Shown here in pieces: positions 10,469-18,002 of a stretch of DNA of 64,000 bases (position 1 is the first letter of the stretch; each line of letters begins with the position of its first letter). Under the pieces are notes generated by a model that worked only from the letters and a program-made list of their open reading frames with translations, did not search any database and was not told the DNA's origin. This stretch comes from an uncultured Tropicimonas sp. (lineage in GTDB: Bacteria; Pseudomonadota; Alphaproteobacteria; Rhodobacterales; Rhodobacteraceae): contig CANMIP010000006.1 in NCBI GenBank assembly GCA_947497945.1, forward strand, positions 1-64,000. Direction: 5' to 3'. The position numbers were made by a program, and so were the translations under genes.

Positions 10469-10915
10469 ATGAAAACACTTCTCACAACAGCAATTGTTGC
10501 AGCGACATTCGCGGAGACCGCCATGGCAGAACGCATCAACGTGGCAAGCAACGCCAACGTTGCAACTTCGGTGGAACGGTTGACAGACGCCGTTGAAACC
10601 GCCGGCGCGCGGGTATTCAACACGATCGATTTTGCTGCTGGCAACGCCTCGGTCGGCAAAGACCTGCGTCCCACAACGGTCGTGATCTTCGGCAGCCCCA
10701 AAATCGGAGCGAGCGCATTGCAAACAGGTCAGACCATGGCTCTAAATCTGCCGCTGCGGATCCTGTTCTTTGAAGACGCCAATGGCCAAACCTGGGCAAC
10801 CTATGATGACCCAACGGCTGTAGCACCGTCCCATGGTCTTGCCGCAGATCACCCGGCCGTTTTGGCGATGAAGGGCGCGTTGGAGAAATTCTCGGCTGCG
10901 GCAACCGGAGAATAG
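10469..10915 (+). CDS. Exported DUF302 protein
   Basis: A 148-residue protein with a Sec signal peptide (MKTLLTTAIVAATFAETAMA, cleavage about residue 20) followed by one DUF302 domain: SVERLTDAVETAGARVFNTI, then TTVVIFGSPKIGASALQTGQ and LPLRILFFEDANGQTWATYD, all hallmarks of the family. DUF302 proteins are small periplasmic or cytoplasmic proteins of unknown function, often linked to stress or sulfur/metal genes. The ATG at 10469 has CAGGAGA seven bases upstream; the frame upstream of it starts at a TTG and is not preferred. It is a single gene divergent from the winged-helix/TPR regulator and ends in a hairpin. Confidence 0.9.
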   Translation: MKTLLTTAIVAATFAETAMAERINVASNANVATSVERLTDAVETAGARVFNTIDFAAGNASVGKDLRPTTVVIFGSPKIGASALQTGQTMALNLPLRILFFEDANGQTWATYDDPTAVAPSHGLAADHPAVLAMKGALEKFSAAATGE

Positions 10916-10926
10916 CAGTGTGTAAA

Positions 10927-10952
10927 ATGGTGAAGCCTTCGCGCTTCACCAT
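10927..10952 (+). terminator. Hairpin after the DUF302 gene
   Basis: A perfect 10-bp stem ATGGTGAAGC / GCTTCACCAT with a 6-base loop, 11 bases after the DUF302 stop. No T-tract follows, so it may be a transcript-stabilising hairpin or a weak terminator. Confidence 0.55.
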
Positions 10953-10990
10953 GCCGACCGTTCGTGAGCGCTGCAGCATTCAACAAAAAG

Positions 10991-12455
10991 GGCGGATTGT
11001 GTTGAAAAACTCCTGCTTGATCGGAGCGCTGGTCGCTGATTCAATTTCCGTGTTGAGCGGGAGGTATTAGCGATGATGGGGCCGAGGCAGGAAGCGCAGG
11101 CGGCGCTGTTTTATGAGTTTTCGCTCGAGGATCACGTTCCACAGGATCATCTGCTTCGGTCGATTGATCGGTTTGTTGATCTGAGTGGCATCCGGGCGCA
11201 TCTGGCAGATTTCTACAGCTACACTGGCCGCCCCTCTATTGATCCAGAGCTGATGATCCGGATGCTGCTGTTGGGATATTGCTTTGGCATCAGATCAGAA
11301 CGACGCCTGTGCGATGAGGTGCATCTGAACCTCGCATATCGTTGGTTCTGTCGTCTCGATCTGAACGATCCGGTGCCGGATCACTCGACGTTCTCGAAGA
11401 ACCGTCATGGACGGTTCCGTGAGAGTGACCTGCTGCGCCATGTGTTCGAAATGACCGTCGGGCGCTGTATTGAAGAGGGGTTGGTCGGCGGCCAGGGCTT
11501 CGCCGTGGATGCCAGCCTGATCGTCGCGGATGTCCAGAAGCAGAACTCCAGCAATCCTGACGAATGGACGGCCAAGGATATTGACCCGGACACAGCGCCC
11601 CGAGCAGTTCGCGAATACCTGGACGCGCTGGATGACGAAGCCTTTGGCGCAGCCACAACAGTCGAGCCGAAGTTCACCGCGCATGCCGATCCTGCCAGCC
11701 AATGGACCGCGGCGCGCAAAGGGCCTGCATTCTTTGCCTATTCCGACAATTACCTGATTGACACCGATCATGGCGTCATCGTCGATGTCGACGCCAGCCG
11801 GTCGATCAAGACCGCCGAAGTGGGGGCGATGCGCAAGATGATCGACCGAACGAAGGAGCGGTTCGGTCTGGAGCCGGATTGGATCGCCGCGGATACCGCT
11901 TACGGATCAACCGACAACTTGGTCTGGCTCACACTCAGGCGGAAGATCCTGCCGTTCATCCCGGTCTTTGACAAAGGCGAGCGCACGGACGGCACGTTTT
12001 TCAGATCCGACTTCACCTGGGACGACGAGAACGAGTGCTACATCTGTCCCGAGGGCAAGGAGATGCGACACACTTGGCGGACCTATTCTGATCCCACCCG
12101 GAATGCGCCGAGCTGGCGATCGCGAAAATACCGGGCCCGGAAAAACGATTGCATGAACTGTCCCTCGAAGGCCAGGTGCTGCCCCAACTCCGAGGCGCGC
12201 GCGATCCACCGGGAGAAATACGAGATCGTCCGAGACTTCGCCCGGAGCTGCACGGCTTCCGAATTCAACGCGACGGCTCAGAGACGCCGAAAGAAGGTCG
12301 AGATGCTGTATGCACATCTCAAGCGTATCCTTGGGCTGCACCGCCTCCGATTGAGAGGTCCATGTGGGGTCCAAGATGAGTTCACCCTCGCAGCCACCGC
12401 CCAGAACCTCCGGAAACTCGCAAAACTCAAGCCAATGGTGCCAGCCGCAGGATAG
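10991..12455 (+). mobile_element. IS1182-type insertion sequence (borders tentative)
   Basis: The transposase gene at 11073 defines an IS. A plausible left end is the sequence GGCGGATTGTGTTGAAAAAC at 10991, about 80 bp before the gene, which resembles IS1182-family termini. I looked for its inverse complement to the right of the transposase up to 12780 and did not find a convincing copy, so the right end may be degenerate or deleted; the right coordinate given is only the transposase stop. Confidence 0.55.
11073..12455 (+). CDS. IS1182-family transposase
   Basis: A 460-residue DDE transposase that looks intact. The N-terminal DUF772-type domain (YEFSLEDHVPQDHLLRSIDR, then RPSIDPELMIRMLLLGYCFG) is followed by an RNase H-like catalytic core: D146 in FAVDASLI, D274 in AADTAYG and E410 in VEMLYAHLKRILG. 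Between D274 and E410 is a Cys-rich insertion (C322, C325, C360, C363, C369, C370) typical of the family and probably zinc binding. The ATG has GGGAGG nine bases upstream; a second ATG follows immediately. It lies in the accessory stretch between the DUF302 gene and ETF-QO. Confidence 0.95.
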   Translation: MMGPRQEAQAALFYEFSLEDHVPQDHLLRSIDRFVDLSGIRAHLADFYSYTGRPSIDPELMIRMLLLGYCFGIRSERRLCDEVHLNLAYRWFCRLDLNDPVPDHSTFSKNRHGRFRESDLLRHVFEMTVGRCIEEGLVGGQGFAVDASLIVADVQKQNSSNPDEWTAKDIDPDTAPRAVREYLDALDDEAFGAATTVEPKFTAHADPASQWTAARKGPAFFAYSDNYLIDTDHGVIVDVDASRSIKTAEVGAMRKMIDRTKERFGLEPDWIAADTAYGSTDNLVWLTLRRKILPFIPVFDKGERTDGTFFRSDFTWDDENECYICPEGKEMRHTWRTYSDPTRNAPSWRSRKYRARKNDCMNCPSKARCCPNSEARAIHREKYEIVRDFARSCTASEFNATAQRRRKKVEMLYAHLKRILGLHRLRLRGPCGVQDEFTLAATAQNLRKLAKLKPMVPAAG

Positions 12456-12782
12456 CACGGCGGCATGGCCTCAGATTGCCTCGCCAAACCAGGCCGGAAA
12501 TCCGGAGAAAACCCACAAACCCGGCAGCTTCCGGACAACCCAATAGTGCCGCGCCTGCGGAGCGTTCTGAAAACGGGAATGGATGAAAAGCCCAGGCAAC
12601 CGACCATTGCCACGGAGCAAGCTATGCAGGTTCTGACCCAGCACCTCCTCCGGAATTTGCCGGGAAAGGGCGCAGGGCTCGGACGCTGTCGCGCTGGCAA
12701 GTTTTTCGCTTCACTTTTTTCAAGTGCGGCGAATGGGCGAATGGGTCCGCAGACCACCAAACGGGGCCTGCGGACATCTCCG
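12456..12782. other. Gene-free stretch between transposase and ETF-QO
   Basis: No gene seen. It should contain the missing right end of the IS. Next to ETF-QO is a hairpin with arms GTCCGCAG (12745-12752) and CTGCGGAC (12768-12775), placed just downstream of the ETF-QO stop on the minus strand and lacking a T-tract; it may end that transcript. Confidence 0.5.
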
Positions 12783-14435
12783 TTACATGTTCGGGTAGTT
12801 CGGCCCGTCGCCGCCCTGCGGCACGGTCCAGGTGATGTTCTGGGCCGGGTCCTTGATATCGCAGGTCTTGCAGTGGACGCAGTTCTGGAAATTGACCACG
12901 AAGCGCGGCGCGGCGCCGGCCTCTTCCACGAATTCGTAGACCCCGGCCGGGCAGTAGCGTGAGGAGATCCCGGCATAGCGACCGAGATCCTCGGTCAGCG
13001 CCAGCCCCTCGTCTTCCAGCTTGAGATGGCAGGGTTGGCTCTCCTCGTGGTTCGTCATGGCGAAGGAGACATTGGTCAGCCGGTCGAAGGAGAGCTTGCC
13101 ATCGGGCTTGGGATACTCGATGGACCGGCATTCGCGCGAATCCTTGGTGGATTTCGCATCGGTCTTGCCATGCTTCATCGTGCCGAACGGGTTCCAGCCC
13201 ACGGTCGAGCCGAGCCACATATCGAGCCCGCCAAGGGTCAGGCCCCCCATCAGGCCGAATTTCGACCAGAGCGGCTTCACATTGCGCACGGGCTTGAGGT
13301 CCTTGCCGACCGGTCCGGTGCGCAGACCTTCGTTGTAATCGGTCAACTCGTCGCTCGCGCGCCCCGCCGCGATGGCGGCGTGTGCGGCCTCGGCGGCCTC
13401 CTTGCCCGAATACATCGCGTTATGGATGCCCTTGATCCGCGGCACGTTTATGAGGCCGGAAGAACAGCCCAGCAGCGCGCCGCCGGGGAAACAGCTCTTC
13501 GGAATCGACTGGTAGCCGCCCTCGGAAATCGCGCGAGCGCCATAGGCCACGCGCTTGCCGCCTTCCAGCAGGTCCTTGAGCATCGGGTGATGCTTGAAGC
13601 GCTGGAATTCCATGTAGGGGAAGAGATTCGGGTTGGAATAGTTCAGGTGGACGACGAAGCCGACGCAGACCTGGTTGTTTTCCATGTGGTAGATAAAGGA
13701 CCCGCCGCCCGCGTTGGAGCCCAGCGGCCAGCCCATCGTGTGAGTGACCGTGCCCTCGCGGTGCTTGGCGGGGTCGATCTCCCAGATTTCCTTCATGCCG
13801 AGGCCGAACTTGGCGACGTCACAGTCCTTGTCGAGCTCGTATTTGGCGATCAGCTCCTTGGCGAGCGAGCCACGCACGCCCTCGGAGATGAAGACATATT
13901 TGCCGTTGAGGATCATGCCCGGCTCGTAAGACGGGCCCGGCGTGCCGTCGGCATTCTTGCCGAACTCGCCCGCGACCACGCCTTTCAGCGCGCCATCCTC
14001 GCCATAGACCAGCTCGGAGGCGGCCATGCCGGGGAAGATCTCGACGCCCATCTCTTCGGCCTGCTCCGCCATCCAGCGGCAGACATTGGCGAGCGAGACG
14101 ATGTAGCAGTGATGGTTGTTCATCAGCGGCGGCATCATCATGTTGGGCAGCTTGATCCCGCCCGCCTCGCCGAGCATGTAGAACTCGTCCTTCTTCACCT
14201 TGGTGGTGATCGGCGCGCCCTTCTCCTTCCAGTCGGGGATCAGCGCGTCCAGCCCACCCGGGTCCATGACCGCACCGGAGACGATATGGGCGCCGACTTC
14301 GGAGCCCTTTTCCAACACCACGACTTCGAGATCGGGGTCCAACTGTTTGAGGCGGATGGCCGCCGACAATCCCGAGGGGCCTGCTCCGACGATGACGACA
14401 TCGTAGTCCATCGCTTCGCGTTCGATTTCGCTCAT
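12783..14435 (-). CDS. Electron transfer flavoprotein-ubiquinone oxidoreductase
   Basis: ETF-QO passes electrons from reduced electron-transfer flavoprotein (fed by acyl-CoA and other dehydrogenases) to ubiquinone at the inner membrane. At 550 residues it is full length. The FAD site GAGPSG is at residues 17-22. The C-terminal ferredoxin-like domain holds the four [4Fe-4S] ligands C495 (in RYCPAG), C519, C522 and C525 (NCVHCKTCD). The ATG at 14435 follows AGGAAGAG. It is a single gene whose downstream side faces the IS1182 insertion, and it is divergent in position from no close neighbour (about 200 bp of promoter region to the left end of the AlbA_2 gene). Confidence 0.97.
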   Translation of the reverse strand: MSEIEREAMDYDVVIVGAGPSGLSAAIRLKQLDPDLEVVVLEKGSEVGAHIVSGAVMDPGGLDALIPDWKEKGAPITTKVKKDEFYMLGEAGGIKLPNMMMPPLMNNHHCYIVSLANVCRWMAEQAEEMGVEIFPGMAASELVYGEDGALKGVVAGEFGKNADGTPGPSYEPGMILNGKYVFISEGVRGSLAKELIAKYELDKDCDVAKFGLGMKEIWEIDPAKHREGTVTHTMGWPLGSNAGGGSFIYHMENNQVCVGFVVHLNYSNPNLFPYMEFQRFKHHPMLKDLLEGGKRVAYGARAISEGGYQSIPKSCFPGGALLGCSSGLINVPRIKGIHNAMYSGKEAAEAAHAAIAAGRASDELTDYNEGLRTGPVGKDLKPVRNVKPLWSKFGLMGGLTLGGLDMWLGSTVGWNPFGTMKHGKTDAKSTKDSRECRSIEYPKPDGKLSFDRLTNVSFAMTNHEESQPCHLKLEDEGLALTEDLGRYAGISSRYCPAGVYEFVEEAGAAPRFVVNFQNCVHCKTCDIKDPAQNITWTVPQGGDGPNYPNM

Positions 14436-14639
14436 GGCTCTTCCTGGTCCTGGCTCTGGCTGATCATTTATTCGGCACCCAGAATGCGTAGCGGAGGCGC
14501 TGCTGCGAGGTCAATCGTAACGCAGCATCATAATGACGCAGCGCAGCGTCAAATTCCGCAGGCGGCTCCGGGGCCGAGCGCGTAACAGCTATGCAGGGTG
14601 ATTACAGAATGAGCAATGCAACAGCTCAAAAAACAGGCG

Positions 14640-15464
14640 TTATTTGGCCCAGTGTTTCCCGGCATAGTCCATCGTCTCGCGGGCATCGAGTGCGCGGGTG
14701 GAATTGCCCGTGCGCAGGTAGAACTCGGCCTTGCCGCCATGGGTGAGATAGACCGGCTGATGCGCCGCCTCGACGATGACCAGCGCGACATCCTTCTCCT
14801 CGATCCTCGAGAAGAGCACATGGACCATGGCGCAGGTCTCGCCGCCGGCAAAGCGCTTGACGATGTCCATCACGGCCTGTTCGAACCCGTCTCGGTCCTT
14901 GCGTCGCAGGCTCTGGTAGTCGCGCTCCAGCCCGTAGATGGCGCCGTCATCCTCGACCCCGATCAGCAGGTTGCCGCCGCGGCGATTGAGAAAGCCGACG
15001 ATGGTCTTGGCGATGACGGTCTCCAGCGCCTTGTTGGGGCTGTCCTTGACCAAGTCCCACCGCAAGGTGGACTTGAACTCGACCCGATCGCTCTCGCCGC
15101 CGGCAATCAGGTCGGGGATGGATTGGGTCAGGGTGTCGGTGAGCTTGCGGATATCTGTCGTGCGCCGCACCAGGACCAGGGCGAAGAGACCGAAACCCGC
15201 TCCCATGGCCGCACCAATGCAAGCGAAAATGGTGCCGAACCGAAGCTGGCCGGGATCAAACATCCGCCCCATGCGACCGGCGATAAACTCGCCATATTGC
15301 CCGGGAATGCCCGCCGCCCCGGAAAACTCGAGCCAGAACAGCGACGCGATCAGCGGGTTCAGGACGAAGAAGCCGAACAGCGCGCCGGCCAGCATGAACA
15401 GACCGACAAAGGCGAACGGATTGCCTGTCACCGGGTGAAGGGTCTGTCTGGCATTGAGCATCAT
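14640..15464 (-). CDS. Membrane protein with AlbA_2 (Schlafen-like) domain
   Basis: A 274-residue protein started at the first of two ATGs (15464), with AGGA seven bases upstream; longer frames look spurious. The N-terminal 110 residues hold two or three transmembrane helices (FAFVGLFMLAGALFGFFVLN and about 75-100). The cytoplasmic C-terminal part is an AlbA_2 domain: GESDRVEFKSTLRWDL, then IAKTIVGFLNRRGGNLLIGV and DGAIYGLERDY, as in Schlafen-like putative nucleic-acid/nucleotide-binding proteins. The ending (AEFYLRTGNSTRALDARETM) is also typical. Function unknown; a membrane-tethered sensor or nucleic-acid binder is possible. No operon partner. Confidence 0.85.
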   Translation of the reverse strand: MMLNARQTLHPVTGNPFAFVGLFMLAGALFGFFVLNPLIASLFWLEFSGAAGIPGQYGEFIAGRMGRMFDPGQLRFGTIFACIGAAMGAGFGLFALVLVRRTTDIRKLTDTLTQSIPDLIAGGESDRVEFKSTLRWDLVKDSPNKALETVIAKTIVGFLNRRGGNLLIGVEDDGAIYGLERDYQSLRRKDRDGFEQAVMDIVKRFAGGETCAMVHVLFSRIEEKDVALVIVEAAHQPVYLTHGGKAEFYLRTGNSTRALDARETMDYAGKHWAK

Positions 15465-15770
15465 GGTCGGTCCTGCAGTGCAAACACGTCGGGCCTGCCG
15501 ATACGCCCCTGTGGGGCCCGGTGCAACCGCGCTCGGGAGACGCAGGGCGGCCTTGCCCCGATCCCGCGCCGACCAACACGCGCGCGCCTTGCCCCAGCCA
15601 CAAGGCACGAGATGAAAAAGAAAACCCAATTATCCACCAAGCAAATCAGAACAACTGCGATGACCCAGTTTTGTATGCCTCGCTTCGGTCCCATGGCCGC
15701 CATCACCTAGATCTTTCCGTTTCTCAGAAATCAGCCAATGTTCTGGGGTCTCCTGAAACGAGGCTGCACA
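15465..15770. other. Gene-free stretch before the IS1595 remnant
   Basis: No gene seen on either strand. The bases next to 15464 carry the AlbA_2 gene promoter; the right half, from about 15600, is less GC-rich and leads into the transposase remnant. Confidence 0.45.
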
Positions 15771-16079
15771 ATGATCAACGAGTTGAAATCCGTCCGCGAT
15801 GTCTGGAAGAAAATGCCGACGGAGCATCACGCGCGGGTCTTCCTGGAATGAGCGATCTGGGGAGATGATTGCTTCTGCCCGCACCGTGGCAGCCTGAGGT
15901 CACGACCGCTGAGCAGCGCTTCGGTGCGCCCCGGCCTCTACCAGTGTTCCGAGAAGGAGTGTCGCTGCCACTTCACCGCAACCACGAAGACGCCGCTCCA
16001 CGCGACCAAGCTCGATCTCCGAATCTGGATCCCGGCTATGTTCCTGGTGCTGACCTCCATTATTAGCGCGGCTGAATGA
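15771..16079 (+). pseudogene. IS1595-family transposase remnant
   Basis: From the ATG at 15771 the frame reads MINELKSVRDVWKKMPTEHH, then meets an in-frame TGA at 15849-15851, and continues in the same frame through a zinc-ribbon region (CFCPHRGS, later YQCSEKECRCHFTATT) and TPLHATKLDLRIWIPAMFLV, the N-terminal half of an ISXO2/IS1595 transposase. The expected CPxC zinc pair has lost its second cysteine (CPHR). After LVLTS the match stops and the frame ends at 16077. The RNase H-like catalytic half is missing, so this is a dead fragment. Confidence 0.82.
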
Positions 16080-16242
16080 TGGCTACTTGCCAGCGTATGT
16101 CATGGACATCTGCCGGACAGTGGATGGGTTGCGCCTTCTCGAAACGAACTGCATCGACGCTGCCGGGTTCTACGCGGCCGATCTGGTGAAGCTCGCCGCG
16201 GTGATCGACGGCATGGCGCGCGATCTACAACCAGATCTATAG
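16063..16242 (+). pseudogene. C-terminal fragment of an ATP-grasp protein
   Basis: Immediately after the IS1595 homology ends, in the +1 frame relative to it, the sequence encodes ARLNDGYLPAYVMDICRTVD, then DGLRLLETNCIDAAGFYAAD and a short tail ending in a TAG at 16240. The order V-x-D-x, DGLRxxExN and AGFYxxD is the metal-binding C-terminal strand set of ATP-grasp ligase-like proteins. Only about 60 residues remain and the N-terminal three quarters are absent. I infer that an IS-related deletion removed the rest. An internal ATG at 16102 exists, but expression of such a piece is unlikely to be meaningful. Confidence 0.6.
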
Positions 16243-16320
16243 CGTCGTCGACCGCATGCTATTTCAAGAAAGCCGGCGGTTGCGGCGGTTTGCGTTGCAT
16301 TTGGTCGAGGATAATGAGGA

Positions 16321-16355
16321 AAGAAAACGCCCCGCCAAGAGCCCGGCGGGGCGTC
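16321..16355 (-). terminator. Rho-independent terminator of the dehydrogenase gene
   Basis: On the minus strand a perfect 10-bp stem ACGCCCCGCC / GGCGGGGCGT with an 8-base loop is followed by TTTTCTTTCC. It lies about 75 bases after the stop of the beta-hydroxyacid dehydrogenase. Confidence 0.85.
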
Positions 16356-16429
16356 AATCTTTCAGGGCCCGCTGTGAATTCGCACCCCAAGGCGTGTCTC
16401 TGGTTGCGACCCGGGCGACGGCCCCGAAC

Positions 16430-17311
16430 TCAGCCCTTCCTGGAGGTCAGGAAATCAACCATCTCCGGCACCATCGTGTCGCCACGCCCGGCATCGGCCG
16501 CCGCTTCAAGGACGCCCTTGGCCGCGCCGACCATTCGCGACGGCGTCCCCAGGTCCGCGGCCATCTGGTGGTAGTATCCGAGATCCTTCTTGGCGTTGTT
16601 GACCGAGAAGGCCAGGTCGATCCCGCCATCGATGGCATAAGACTTTATGAAATCCATCATCCCCGAGCGCAGCGGCCCGGCCGACATCACGTCATAGACC
16701 GCCTGCCGCTCGATCCCCGCGCTGTCGGCCATGGCGAAGGCCTCCGACATGGCACAGGCCGTTGTCATCGCGAAGAAGTTGTTGATCAGCTTGATCGTGT
16801 GCCCGGTGCCGAGCTTGCCAAGATGGAACACGTTCTCGCCCAGTACGTCGAGCACCGGCTTGGCGGCGTCGAAGACGTCCTTGTCGCCGGCACACATGAT
16901 GTTGAGCAGACCGTCCTTGGCATGGGCCGGCGTGCGGCCGAGCGGTGCGTCGAGATAGCCGGCGCCTTTCTCGGCAAGGTCGGCGCCGATACGCTGGGTG
17001 GACGCGGGAATGGAGGTGCCGAAATCGATCACCATGGCGCCTTCGCGGATGCCGGCCAGGACACCGTCCTCGCCATAGATGCGTGCCTCGACATTGGCCG
17101 ATGTGTCGATGCAGAGCATGACGATATCGCTTGCCGCGGCAAGCTCGGCCGATGTCTTCGCCTCCGTTGCGCCCCGGGCAATGGCAGCGTCGACATTGCC
17201 CCGCGACCGGTTCGCGATGACCACGAGCGGGTAGCCGTTGGCCTGAAGGCACTCGACCATTGCCGAGCCCATGAGACCCAGACCGATGAAACCGATTGTA
17301 GGTTTGGCCAT
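16430..17311 (-). CDS. NAD(P)-dependent beta-hydroxyacid dehydrogenase
   Basis: A 293-residue member of the 3-hydroxyisobutyrate/tartronate-semialdehyde reductase family, which oxidises or makes beta-hydroxyacids. The N-terminal Rossmann motif is GFIGLGLMGSAM (residues 7-18). The catalytic lysine is K174 in GHTIKLINN, with N177/N178. The substrate loop usually reads DAPVSGG; here it is DAPLGRTPAH (residues 121-130), as in YihU-type 3-sulfolactaldehyde reductases, suggesting an anionic substrate. The third YihU substrate-site residue, a serine, is alanine here, so the identity is open. The ATG has GGGAGAAGA just upstream. It diverges from greA and ends in its own terminator. Confidence 0.9.
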   Translation of the reverse strand: MAKPTIGFIGLGLMGSAMVECLQANGYPLVVIANRSRGNVDAAIARGATEAKTSAELAAASDIVMLCIDTSANVEARIYGEDGVLAGIREGAMVIDFGTSIPASTQRIGADLAEKGAGYLDAPLGRTPAHAKDGLLNIMCAGDKDVFDAAKPVLDVLGENVFHLGKLGTGHTIKLINNFFAMTTACAMSEAFAMADSAGIERQAVYDVMSAGPLRSGMMDFIKSYAIDGGIDLAFSVNNAKKDLGYYHQMAADLGTPSRMVGAAKGVLEAAADAGRGDTMVPEMVDFLTSRKG

Positions 17312-17441
17312 TTTCTTCTCCCAAGACGTGAGTTGTGTGAATTGACTCCACTGCTATGCTAGTTGGCGACCAGTTTCCAGAACCTCCATGCTGTCCCGGC
17401 ACCAAGTTTGCGCAAGCCGCCGCCGCCGGCCTGCCTTTCCC

Positions 17442-17471
17442 TTGACATTCCGTCGCACGCTTGGGTTAAGA
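17442..17471 (+). promoter_or_regulatory. Candidate sigma70-type promoter of greA
   Basis: TTGACA at 17442-17447, then an 18-base spacer and TTAAGA at 17466-17471, about 43 bases before the greA ATG. The -35 box is perfect and the -10 box weak. Confidence 0.45.
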
Positions 17472-17513
17472 GCGTTCAACCTATTCCCCACAATCAATCC
17501 GTGCAGGGACCGA

Positions 17514-17984
17514 ATGGAAAAGATACCGATGACCCGCGCGGGCTATGCCGCGCTGGATGAAGAGCTGAAGATCCTGAAGTCCAAGGACCGCCCCGAGATC
17601 ATCAAGGCGATCTCCGAGGCGCGCGAACATGGCGACCTTTCGGAAAATGCCGAGTACCATTCCGCGCGCGAAAAACAGAGCTTCATCGAAGGCCGGATCA
17701 AGGAACTCTCGGGGCTGATTTCCCGCGCCAATGTCATCGATCCGACGACGCTGTCCGGCGCCATCAAGTTCGGCGCAACGGTGACAATTGTCGACGAAGA
17801 CACCGACCAGGAAAAGACCTTCCAGATCGTCGGCGAACAGGAGGCGGACCTGGCGAAGGGTCTGCTGAACGTCGCCTCGCCCATCGCTCGGGCACTGATC
17901 GGCAAGGAAGAGGGCGACTCGATCGAAGTCCGGACGCCGGGCGGTGAAAAGGGTTATGAGGTTCTCAGCATCAAGTATGTCTGA
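17514..17984 (+). CDS. greA: Transcription elongation factor GreA
   Basis: GreA enters the RNA polymerase secondary channel and stimulates cleavage of the backtracked transcript so that elongation resumes. The 156-residue product (ATG at 17514, GCAGGGA upstream) has the family layout: an N-terminal antiparallel coiled coil with the acidic tip [20 protein letters not shown] (tip residues D/E in [10 protein letters not shown]), and a C-terminal FKBP-like domain ([18 protein letters not shown], then a terminal YEVLSIKYV). A longer upstream frame from 17388 lacks family similarity. A membrane-protein gene follows 18 bp downstream and is probably co-transcribed. Confidence 0.97.
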   Translation: MEKIPMTRAGYAALDEELKILKSKDRPEIIKAISEAREHGDLSENAEYHSAREKQSFIEGRIKELSGLISRANVIDPTTLSGAIKFGATVTIVDEDTDQEKTFQIVGEQEADLAKGLLNVASPIARALIGKEEGDSIEVRTPGGEKGYEVLSIKYV

Positions 17985-18002
17985 GACGGGGAACGCTTGC
18001 AG

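Noticed and set aside
12690-12740. AAGTTTTTC / TTTTTCAAG text as a possible IS1182 right end
   Set aside because: Only about eight bases match the left end and the order is wrong; not a convincing inverted repeat.
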